From DATGZX01 sp035296965 (lineage in GTDB: Bacteria; Planctomycetota; Planctomycetia; Gemmatales; Gemmataceae), in the NCBI GenBank assembly GCA_035296965.1, contig DATGZX010000208.1:1-28724 (forward strand): 28,724 nt of DNA, given 5' to 3'. Position 1 is the first letter of the stretch. Each line of letters begins with the position of its first letter. The notes under the pieces were generated by a model that was not told where the DNA came from, searched no databases, and was given only the letters and a program-made list of their open reading frames with translations. The position numbers and the translations under genes are program-made. Shown here in pieces: positions 16,341-23,496 of the stretch.

Positions 16341-17813
16341 TCACGCAATAAGCTCAGAGATTGGCTTCCCGTAGTCAATCTCCAAGCGCTTGCGCCCCGG
16401 CACGGCGAGCCTGCGCGGGTCCAGTCCAAGTTGGTGCAGCACGGTAGCGTGGATGTCGGTGACGTAATGGCGGTTCTCAACGGCGTGAAAGCCGATTTCG
16501 TCGGTGGCCCCGTGCATGATGCCACCCTTGATGCCGCCGCCCGCGAGCCAGGCGCAGAAACCCTGGGGATGGTGGTCCCGACCATCACCTTGCGCACCGG
16601 GGGATCGGCCGAATTCTGTTCCCCAAACCACGATCGTGTCCTTCAGCATGCCTCGTTGCTTGAGGTCTTTCAGCAACCCCGCCATCGGCAAGTCCACCTG
16701 GGCGGCGAGCGTTGCGTGGTTATTTTTGATGCCCGCATGCGCATCCCACGCGCCGCCACCGCCGCCGCCATGGAAAATCTGCACAAAACGTACTCCCCGT
16801 TCCACCATGCGCCGGGCGGTCAAGCATAACCGGCCAAAGGGCTGCGTAACGCCTTGATCGAGGCCGTACAGGGTGCGCGTCGCCGGTTTTTCCTTCTCCA
16901 GTTGGAGAGTTTCAGGAACAGCTTTCTGCATGCCGAACGCTAGCTCGTAGGACTTGATGCGCGCGCGCAACGCCGGGTCATCGGGATAGTCGATGCCGGC
17001 CAACCGATTCAACTTTCCCAGCAAGCTGAATTCCGCCTCTTGCTCCTCCGCCTGCAGACCCGCGGAGCGGTTGACGAACGGCAGGGGCTCCGGCCCATCT
17101 ACCTGCAAGCGCACCCCGGCGTGCTCGGGCCCCAGGTAGGCCGCCCCGTGGGTCCATTCGCCGCCGCAGCAATCTCCAGTCGGCTGACCGAGCACGACAT
17201 ACTCTGGCAGATTCTGATTCAAGGTTCCCAGACCATAGGAAATCCACGAGCCGATGGTGGGAAAGGCGCCTTCGCGAACGTGGCGGCCGGTGTGGAACTG
17301 GAGCTGCGCCCCGTGATCGTTATCGGTGGTCCACAAGGAGCGAATGACGGCGATATCGTCGGCACATGATCCCACGTGTTGCCACCAATCCGCAATCGCC
17401 ATGCCACACTTGCCGTAACGTTTGAAGCCGGTGTTAAGGCCCATCAGGACCTTGCGGCCGCCGTGCGCGGGATTGGGTGAAATGACATTCTTGAGGCGCT
17501 CGGGGTTGAGAGCATCTTTGTACGGCGTACTATCAATGGTCTTGCCGGCGTACTTGGTCAATTCGGGTTTAGGATCGAAACTCTCGACGTGACTGACGCC
17601 GCCGCAGAGGAAAATCCAGATGACGGATTTGGCTTTGGGTTGGAAATGCGGTTTGCCGTCCGGTGGGGCATCCGCCGCCCGGGCCACGCCGTCGCGGAAA
17701 AGCATGGCGCCAAGTGCCAGGCCGGTGAAGCCCATGCCGGTGTCCGCCAGGAACGAACGGCGTGTGACGCCGGGACAGCCGGGGTGCGAAGCAGGTCGTT
17801 TGTTTGAGAACAT
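16341..17813 (-). CDS. DUF1501 Tat-exported protein
   Basis: This 490-residue protein has a twin-arginine motif TRRSFLAD at about 17-24 and a hydrophobic stretch, followed by the DUF1501 (alkaline-phosphatase/sulfatase-like superfamily) body: SVIWIFLCGGVSHVESFDPK, VLMGLNTGFKRYGKCG, RSLWTTDNDHGAQLQFHTG, FHGGGGGGAWDAH, TIVVWGTEFGRSPG, GRDHHPQGF. Conserved Asp/His residues in these motifs fit a phosphatase-like fold, but the reaction is unknown. In planctomycetes such genes usually sit next to a PSCyt2/PSD1 gene; here a nucleotidyltransferase gene separates them. The start at 17813 has GAGGA at 17821-17825; the frame is open further up, but that part overlaps the preceding gene. It ends 43 bases from the convergent WD40 gene. 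Confidence 0.93.
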   Translation of the reverse strand: MFSNKRPASHPGCPGVTRRSFLADTGMGFTGLALGAMLFRDGVARAADAPPDGKPHFQPKAKSVIWIFLCGGVSHVESFDPKPELTKYAGKTIDSTPYKDALNPERLKNVISPNPAHGGRKVLMGLNTGFKRYGKCGMAIADWWQHVGSCADDIAVIRSLWTTDNDHGAQLQFHTGRHVREGAFPTIGSWISYGLGTLNQNLPEYVVLGQPTGDCCGGEWTHGAAYLGPEHAGVRLQVDGPEPLPFVNRSAGLQAEEQEAEFSLLGKLNRLAGIDYPDDPALRARIKSYELAFGMQKAVPETLQLEKEKPATRTLYGLDQGVTQPFGRLCLTARRMVERGVRFVQIFHGGGGGGAWDAHAGIKNNHATLAAQVDLPMAGLLKDLKQRGMLKDTIVVWGTEFGRSPGAQGDGRDHHPQGFCAWLAGGGIKGGIMHGATDEIGFHAVENRHYVTDIHATVLHQLGLDPRRLAVPGRKRLEIDYGKPISELIA

Positions 17814-17820
17814 CCGATCA

Positions 17821-17826
17821 TCCTCA
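17821..17826 (-). promoter_or_regulatory. Ribosome binding site overlapping a stop codon (translational coupling)
   Basis: On the minus strand the sequence reads TGA-GGA-TGA then ATG ten bases after the first TGA. That TGA (17824-17826) ends the nucleotidyltransferase gene and is part of the GAGGA Shine-Dalgarno (17821-17825) of DUF1501. Ribosomes ending the first gene are placed to start the second. Confidence 0.7.
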
Positions 17827-18534
17827 GGGGTTTGCGTCGCGGATTTTCTTGAGTTCTTCGAGTTCCAGTAAGTGAAGTCGATCTTTGAGTCTTCCGGCAG
17901 CTTTCTTGGCAACGATCAGGGCATCCAAGGAGAGAACACGGACCGGCATGTCGAAGAGAGATTGCTCCTCGGATTGGGCCAGGACTTGTTCATAGCCACC
18001 AATGCCCATAATTTCCCCAAGCAAGTCGATATCGCCCAGATCGGTCCTCAGTTTCAAGTGCAATTCCCCTTGAAGGGCTGCTGCGTCAAAGCGGAAGAGT
18101 AGGTTCGCAGGGGCGCCACGTAAGCCAGGGTGGATGGACGCTAAGGCCACAACGACCTTGGCCATGTTTGACGCAGACCGATCATAACAAATGTCCAGGT
18201 CAACAGTGGTGTAGGCTGAAGCATGCACTGTCATCGCCAGTCCGCCGACCAGTACGTATTCGACCTTACAATCATTGAGGAGTCGGAAGAGCCCAGCCGC
18301 ATCGAGCGTTTCCTGCTCCGAATCATGTGGGCTAGGTCCGCGCATCCGACGACCGGCCCGACTCAGTTCAGTGAGGAGTGGTAGCATGCCTAGATTCCGT
18401 TGCAACCTTTGAGTAGGGGAACGCTTTAGATTCTCATGTAGCAGGGTCAGGTCGACGCCGGTGTCGGAATAAACCTGGAATCCGCCATAAAATTCGATTC
18501 CCTTGGTTTTGGTGGAGGGGTTATCCGACGGCAT
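17824..18534 (-). CDS. Minimal nucleotidyltransferase with N-terminal accessory segment (toxin-antitoxin-like)
   Basis: This is a 236-residue protein. Residues 67-236 have the polymerase-beta-type nucleotidyltransferase signature: YVLVGGLAMTVHAS (GG at 97-98), then TVDLDICYDRS with Asp112 and Asp114, and a third acidic site GDIDLLGE (Asp168/170). It resembles AbiEii/MNT-like or DUF6036 enzymes. The tail LIVAKKAAGRLKDRLHLLEL is typical of these. Residues 25-63 (GVDLTLLHENLKRSPTQRL and on) match a short helical segment that I recall as a separate small gene beside such enzymes, so the two appear fused here. Members of this superfamily act as toxins or antitoxins by modifying RNA or protein; which applies is unknown. 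AGGAGGG at 18542-18548 supports the start. Confidence 0.82.
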   Translation of the reverse strand: MPSDNPSTKTKGIEFYGGFQVYSDTGVDLTLLHENLKRSPTQRLQRNLGMLPLLTELSRAGRRMRGPSPHDSEQETLDAAGLFRLLNDCKVEYVLVGGLAMTVHASAYTTVDLDICYDRSASNMAKVVVALASIHPGLRGAPANLLFRFDAAALQGELHLKLRTDLGDIDLLGEIMGIGGYEQVLAQSEEQSLFDMPVRVLSLDALIVAKKAAGRLKDRLHLLELEELKKIRDANP

Positions 18535-18620
18535 CTTTCAACCCTCCTGGGTACCAACCGGCAGCAACTGCAAGCACCAACCACCATGTGGGCATATGTC
18601 AGTGCTTGCATGGAGAGTTT

Positions 18621-18712
18621 TCGTTTAACCGCGACCCGAAAGGGAGCGCGTCGAACACAAAGCGACCCGTCGCCTTCTGTTCCGCGCTCGCCGTTGGCTC
18701 GCGGTTAAACGA
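18621..18712. repeat. 30-bp inverted repeat, 32-bp loop
   Basis: The arm at 18621-18650 pairs with 18683-18712: 25 of 30 positions are complementary, starting from TCGTTTAACCGCGA / TCGCGGTTAAACGA. It sits between the PSD1 stop (18813) and the nucleotidyltransferase start (18534). The two arms look like copies of one repeat in opposite orientation. Without a T tract it is not a standard terminator, though the structure could protect or end the upstream message. Confidence 0.85.
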
Positions 18713-18760
18713 TCGAGCGTACGCATCCACGGGAATGTCCCCCCTTTGGCCATTATGTCA

Positions 18761-18781
18761 GATCTCGATGGACTTGAGATC
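18761..18781 (-). terminator. Weak hairpin downstream of the PSD1 gene
   Basis: GATCTC / GAGATC with a 9-nt loop lies 31 bases past the PSD1 stop codon. There is no U tract, so terminator function is only possible. Confidence 0.2.
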
Positions 18782-18812
18782 CTTGGTCCATGCGTTTCTT
18801 CGTTTCGGACTA

Positions 18813-21563
18813 TCAGCGCACAGTCACAAAGTCATTATGATTCATCAAAACATGAACCAGGTTTTCCCGTGCTCGCATGATCGGGTCCGCAGCCGGCATC
18901 TGTCCAGCCGCACTCGGAGCGGCTGAGGCCTGTTTTTCGCCTGCCCGTCGAGCCCGCTGCTTCAGAAACGTAACACATTCAGCAAGTTCTGCAGACGTCG
19001 GCGGCCGCGATAAGACCCTCTCGAAAACCGCGGTCGTAAAGGCCTCCGGCGCGGATCCTGCCTTGGTTGACAATTCGCGAGCCAGCAGCCGCGAATGTTT
19101 TAGTGTCACTTCACTGTTTGCCAGGGCGAGTGCCTGCTGCGGCAGCACGCTTTCCTTGCGCTGATAGCATTCCGTTACGGCCGCACAATCGAAGATCTTC
19201 AAGAACTCCATCTCTTTTTCGGCTGCGTGCCGGAAGTAGACGCTCCGGCGCGGCGTTGTCAAACCCAGATGGTAGTCGATCTCCCGCCCTCCCAATGTCG
19301 GTTCGAGCTTGCCTGCGACATAGAAGATGCAATCACGCACGATCTCCGCTTCCATGCGCCGCGAGGGCATGTGCCAGAGGTACTTGTTGTCGCGGTCGAT
19401 AGCGACGTTGGCTGGGTCGGAGGTCGAAGCCTGTCTGTACGTGTTGCTCGTGACAATCAGCCGGTGCATCGCCTTCGTGCTCCAGCCGCAGTCCATGAAT
19501 TCCACGGCTAGCCAATCCAGCAGAGCAGGGTGGGAAGGCGGCCGGCCATTGCGACCAAAATCGGAAACCGACGGTACAATCGCCTGGCCAAAATGGCGTA
19601 ACCAAATGTGGTTCATCGCAACCCGCGCCGTAAGCGGATTGTCACGATTCGCAATCCACCGCGCGAACGCAAGTCGCCTGCCGCTGCTTACTGGAGAATA
19701 AGTTGCCAGCGTTCGTTTGGTGTAAGCAGTAGTGGCAGGCAGCTTGGCATCAGCTTCGGCCTTCGCGAGCGCTCGCTCGACGTTCTTCACTTTCTGCGAA
19801 AATTCGACCTTGGGCTTCGCTCCCACGGCGCCATGCAGGGCTTTCTGAGTCGTCAATAGTTGCTGCTTGTTCTGCAGCACGGCTGTTTTTCGCTGAGCAA
19901 TCGTGGCTGCGGTCGCGGCCTGCTTCCATTCCGCCGTGTCCTTCTTGCCGGCCTCCTCGAGCTGCTCTGCACGAATCGTGACCGACAGGGCCGCGTACTG
20001 TGCCTTGGCGAGTTCTGCATTTACCTGAGCGATTTGCAGGCTTTCCAGTGTCGATTGTGTTAGAGGGAGCCTCGACAAAGTATTGGCGCCGACAGCTCGC
20101 GCGAGTGCTATGGCAGCGTCCCGAATACTCTTTTCAAGAGCATCCTGGGAGTTCGCGATCTCGGCTTGGCTGGCCGCCAACGTCTCATGCACGACGAATT
20201 CTCGTTTGTCAGGCGTATAGGATGTGAGTGAAAACTTCACAGGTTCGACCTTGAGTACGCTTCCGCCAAGCACCTCGGGAACACCCGGGGATAAAGCTGT
20301 CTTGTCTGGCGTGCGATCGTCGCCGCGGATAAAAAGGTGCGTTGCAACTTGCGGATTGGCATCATAGACGCGCGCCAGACCATCCTTAACGGTGTCGGCG
20401 TGGCCGGGAACCCGATCGATGCGGACATTGTGGGGCTCGAAGATGGCCCGCACCTGATAGTATTCTTTTTGCAAGATGGGATCGTACATGTGATCGTGGC
20501 AGCGGGCGCAGCCAAGCGTTACGCCCAGGAACGCCATGGCGGTGTGATCGACGGTATCCTGCATCCACTTCTCGCGGCTAAGCATCTTGTAATTGCGGGC
20601 GAGATAGCCGGTGGCCCTGAGCGTGTCGGGATCCTCCGGGGCCAGTTCATCGCCGGCGAGCATCTCCTCAATCATCCGGTCGTAGCCCTTGTCGCGATTG
20701 AGAGATTCGATGATCCAGTCCCGCCAGCGCCAGATGTGCGGTTGGCTGTCGCGGATCTGGCCGCCGTCGCTCCAGCCTGCCCAATCGCTATATCTCCAGA
20801 TGTCCATCCAATGCCGGCCCCAACGTTCGCCGTAATGCGGACTATTAAGAAGTCGATCGACGACTTGTTCGTAGGCATCGCGGGAGTCGTCTGCAAGGAA
20901 TGCGTGCAGTTCCTCCGGGGTCGGTGGCAAACCGATGAGATCCACATACACGCGCCGCAAGAGGACCGCCTTAGTCGCTTCGGGACGTGGCGTCAGACCG
21001 TGTTGCTCGTGCTCCGCCGCGATCAACGCATCGATGCCATTGCGAACCCAGGCGCTGTTCTTCACCTGCGGCAGCGGTGGTCGCTGAACTTTCTCAAACG
21101 GTCTCCATGCGTAGCCGCTTTTGAACTTTCGAAATGCAACCAGGGTTTTCTTGGCTTCCTCGATTTCGGCAGGCGTGGGTTTATCATCGGGGTCGCCGGG
21201 ATAATGCCCGCTTAACAGCTCCAGAATGTTGGAGACGCCGTCGCCGTCGCTGTCTTCGTTGGCAATCGCTTCCAGGCGATCCGCGATGGTGGTCTTCTTG
21301 CCGGCCTTGCGCAGCTCAGACTTCACCGCTTTCAGACGTGCCCCGAACGCATTGTGCGGTTTTTCGGCAGTGAGATCGTTCTTGGATTCTCCAGGTTGCT
21401 CGGGCAGGTGACACGTTCGACAGTCATTCAGTTTCCTGGAGAGATAGGGACCGAAGTAGTCGGCCAGAGCTTGCTTGTGTACGGGTCGAGCATGGAGAGC
21501 AGAAGCAATCAGCAGGCTGACAGCGGCCACCAGCAGCGGGGACCCCCGAGTTCCTGGCACCAT
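18813..21563 (-). CDS. PSCyt2/PSD1 (DUF1549-DUF1553) cytochrome-like exported protein
   Basis: The protein has 916 residues. Residues 8-25 are a signal peptide. A first heme-binding CRTCH lies at 48-52 and a second CARCH at 352-356, inside the DUF1549 domain. EDSDGDGVSN at 103-112 is a thrombospondin-type-3 calcium loop. DUF1549 (PSCyt2) spans about 171-380 (VYVDLIGLPPTPEELHAFL, LLNSPHYGERWGRHWMD). A Lys/Ala/Gln-rich probable coiled coil follows, then DUF1553 (PSD1) at about 640-900 (FARWIANRDNPLTARVAMNH, LDWLAVEFMD). These proteins are a planctomycete hallmark, exported and c-heme binding, with reaction not established. The start is chosen from GGAG (21571-21574) and the signal peptide; the open frame runs 96 codons further upstream without either. 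Normally paired with DUF1501. Confidence 0.93.
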   Translation of the reverse strand: MVPGTRGSPLLVAAVSLLIASALHARPVHKQALADYFGPYLSRKLNDCRTCHLPEQPGESKNDLTAEKPHNAFGARLKAVKSELRKAGKKTTIADRLEAIANEDSDGDGVSNILELLSGHYPGDPDDKPTPAEIEEAKKTLVAFRKFKSGYAWRPFEKVQRPPLPQVKNSAWVRNGIDALIAAEHEQHGLTPRPEATKAVLLRRVYVDLIGLPPTPEELHAFLADDSRDAYEQVVDRLLNSPHYGERWGRHWMDIWRYSDWAGWSDGGQIRDSQPHIWRWRDWIIESLNRDKGYDRMIEEMLAGDELAPEDPDTLRATGYLARNYKMLSREKWMQDTVDHTAMAFLGVTLGCARCHDHMYDPILQKEYYQVRAIFEPHNVRIDRVPGHADTVKDGLARVYDANPQVATHLFIRGDDRTPDKTALSPGVPEVLGGSVLKVEPVKFSLTSYTPDKREFVVHETLAASQAEIANSQDALEKSIRDAAIALARAVGANTLSRLPLTQSTLESLQIAQVNAELAKAQYAALSVTIRAEQLEEAGKKDTAEWKQAATAATIAQRKTAVLQNKQQLLTTQKALHGAVGAKPKVEFSQKVKNVERALAKAEADAKLPATTAYTKRTLATYSPVSSGRRLAFARWIANRDNPLTARVAMNHIWLRHFGQAIVPSVSDFGRNGRPPSHPALLDWLAVEFMDCGWSTKAMHRLIVTSNTYRQASTSDPANVAIDRDNKYLWHMPSRRMEAEIVRDCIFYVAGKLEPTLGGREIDYHLGLTTPRRSVYFRHAAEKEMEFLKIFDCAAVTECYQRKESVLPQQALALANSEVTLKHSRLLARELSTKAGSAPEAFTTAVFERVLSRPPTSAELAECVTFLKQRARRAGEKQASAAPSAAGQMPAADPIMRARENLVHVLMNHNDFVTVR

Positions 21564-21988
21564 GAGTGAACTCCGGTAGACGGTTTTCCAACACCAACGG
21601 AGACCAGTCTTTCGCCGGCAGGCAGGAAGATCAGGCGGGCTATTCTTGTCCCTATGGTACGCGGACCAAGTACGAGGGTGCAAGCGCCATCGTCGAAAAA
21701 AGACGGCAGGTGAGCGGGGTCGCGTCAGCACGCCAGGAGGGTAGCCGCGTGCAAGGATCGACTTCTTGGGCTCGATGGCGTGCTTTTCAGAATCAGGTCG
21801 GATGAATTTCGCCTTATCCGAGGCAATTTCTTGGTGCCATTTTCTCCTCACCCTCGTCTATAGATATAGAGGGCCCGACAGGGAAAGTAGGCAGTGCAAT
21901 TCCCATCTCTGGAGAACGGGCTCTTTAGGCCCCAAACGTGTGGCGAACGCTCTCGGTTCCGTCTCCCAAGCAGTTGGAGGATAGGGTC
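21564..21988. other. Divergent intergenic region, no gene seen
   Basis: These 425 bases separate the starts of the PSD1 and ARPP-1 genes and should hold both promoters. An AT-rich patch CTATAGATATAG at about 21859-21870 is the most promoter-like spot, but no paired box is convincing. GGAGG at 21976-21980 is the ARPP-1 ribosome binding site. Confidence 0.55.
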
Positions 21989-23038
21989 ATGTCCAGGTCC
22001 CGTGCCAGTTTCGGTAACCTGTTGTGCATTCTCGGCTTCGTGCTCGCGTTCGCGGCCAGCATCTCGGCCGCCGGGGATCCCGTGGCGGACAAGCCCACAA
22101 TTGCCGCCCCGGCCTACCGCCTATCCGGGCCGTACACCTATGAAAATCTGACCATCTACCTGATCCACGGCCAAGATCGGGTCAAGGACAAGAACTACCT
22201 GACGCTCCCGGAAGCCCTCGCCCAGAAAAAGGTCATCGTTCACGAAACGAAAAACGTCAACCAACTCAGCATCGAAAACGTCTCCAAGGACGAGGTGTTC
22301 GTTCAGGCGGGCGACATCGTCAAAGGCGGGCAGCAAGATCGCGTGATTGCCCACGATCTGATCGTGCCCGCGCAATCGGGAAAAATGCCGATCGCCTCAT
22401 TCTGCGTGGAGGCCGGCCGCTGGACGCAGCGCGGCGCTGAAAACGTTGGGCGTTTCGAAGTCAGCCTGAATCAGGCGCCGACCAATGGCCTGAAGATCGC
22501 TTTGCGAAAGAGTAAACAACAACAGGAAGTCTGGAAGAATGTGGATAAGACACAGATGCAGCTCGCGAATAACCTGGGCCAAGAGGTGCGCAGCTCTGCA
22601 TCAGCAAGCAGTCTGCAACTGACTCTGGAGAACGCGAAGCTGGGACAAACGACCGATGCCTATCTAAAGAAACTTGCCTCGATCGTGGATGGCAAGAACG
22701 ATGTGATTGGCTACGCGGTTGCGATCAACGGCAAGATCACCAACGCCGACATCTACATCTCGCACGGCCTATTTCAAAAAGTTTGGCCGGGACTCTTGAA
22801 GGGCAGCACCGTCGAGGCCATCGCCGAGATGCAGAAGGACAAGAAATTCACCGCGCCCACTTCAGAGGCCATTCTCGGATTTCTTGCGGACGCTGAGCGC
22901 GGCAAGGCCACCAGTCAGGAGATCACCAAACGCGTTCGGTTGGTTCAGCACGAAACGGATAAAGGCGTCCTCTTCGAAACTCACGACGTCAGCGCGAAGA
23001 ACATGCCGGCCGTGCGCCGTAGCTTGATTTCCAAGTAG
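21989..23038 (+). CDS. Secreted ARPP-1-domain protein
   Basis: This 349-residue protein starts with a signal peptide (about 1-29, LLCILGFVLAFAASISAAG). The body matches the ARPP-1 domain as I recall it: DEVFVQAGDIVKGGQQDR at about 101-118, IVPAQSGKMPIASFCVEAGRW at about 125-145, and a later segment IVDGKNDVIGYAVAINGKI. ARPP-1 domains are named for association with ADP-ribosylglycohydrolase and rhodanese-phosphatase genes; their biochemical role is unknown. No such partners are near. The ATG at 21989 has GGAGG eight bases upstream; an in-frame ATG at 21938 has none and would displace the signal peptide. It is apparently monocistronic. Confidence 0.82.
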   Translation: MSRSRASFGNLLCILGFVLAFAASISAAGDPVADKPTIAAPAYRLSGPYTYENLTIYLIHGQDRVKDKNYLTLPEALAQKKVIVHETKNVNQLSIENVSKDEVFVQAGDIVKGGQQDRVIAHDLIVPAQSGKMPIASFCVEAGRWTQRGAENVGRFEVSLNQAPTNGLKIALRKSKQQQEVWKNVDKTQMQLANNLGQEVRSSASASSLQLTLENAKLGQTTDAYLKKLASIVDGKNDVIGYAVAINGKITNADIYISHGLFQKVWPGLLKGSTVEAIAEMQKDKKFTAPTSEAILGFLADAERGKATSQEITKRVRLVQHETDKGVLFETHDVSAKNMPAVRRSLISK

Positions 23039-23185
23039 TCACCGAGGGGAGGTCCCGCTTGCCAAGCGGGTGCGCCAAGCAAGGCCGAAATCCATGATCC
23101 GCGGCTGCGAGCGCCGATCGAGCATGATGTTGCTGGTCTTCAAGTCCCGGTGGATCCCGCCGGGCTTGTGGGCCTCCTGGCAGCG
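23039..23185 (-). pseudogene. Ser/Thr protein kinase fragment (catalytic loop and DFG)
   Basis: The minus strand reads QEAHKPGGIHRDLKTSN then IMLDRRSQPRIMDFGLAWR. HRDLKxSN (His-Arg-Asp at 23144-23152) is the kinase catalytic loop, and DFG (23084-23092) binds metal. Spacing between the two is normal for a Hanks-type kinase. There is no N-lobe, no activation segment or C-lobe: the frame ends at TGA 23039-23041, next to the ARPP-1 stop. The frame upstream loses kinase character before 23185. This is a remnant of a once larger gene, of the type abundant in Gemmataceae. Confidence 0.75.
23054..23070. terminator. CCCGCTT-GCC-AAGCGGG hairpin after the ARPP-1 gene
   Basis: A perfect 7-bp GC-rich stem with a 3-nt loop begins 16 bases after the ARPP-1 stop codon. 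It lacks a T tract on the plus strand, so it is at most a pause or 3'-end stabilising structure. It lies within the kinase relic and might be a small mobile palindrome inserted there. Confidence 0.4.
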
Positions 23186-23353
23186 CCATTTTGCGTGTCC
23201 CAAAGGCACTCGGCGGCAACGAACTCTCCGAGCGGCTTCCTTCGATATGCAGGCCCTGTGAACGGGCCGCGTCCCGTTTTTTCACTTTTTTCACCCGTTA
23301 AATTGGCGTGTTTCGGAGTATTAGAGAAGATCGATAGATTGCGCAGTTTCTAG

Positions 23354-23382
23354 TTGACTAGCCCCTGTCTCGACGTTACGCT
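23354..23382 (+). promoter_or_regulatory. Tentative promoter of the second surface protein
   Basis: TTGACT (23354-23359), a 17-bp spacer and TACGCT (23377-23382) lie about 115 bases before the start codon. The -35 is good and the -10 poor. The 458-bp gap 23039-23496 otherwise holds only the kinase relic and its hairpin. Confidence 0.25.
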
Positions 23383-23496
23383 CCTTAATTCAGATATTAT
23401 TTAGTGCCGAAATGAGAGTGGGGAGTCCAACCGTCTCGCGGCGGCTCTCGGCTCGCGTTCCTCGTCCTTCTTCCCTACGCGAAGTGAGGCCCCCTC

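Noticed and set aside
21938..21988. LEDR-like motif (KQLEDRV) just upstream of the ARPP-1 start, resembling the surface tag
   Set aside because: It arises from translating the GGAGGATAGGG ribosome binding site. A proper signal peptide follows the ATG at 21989.
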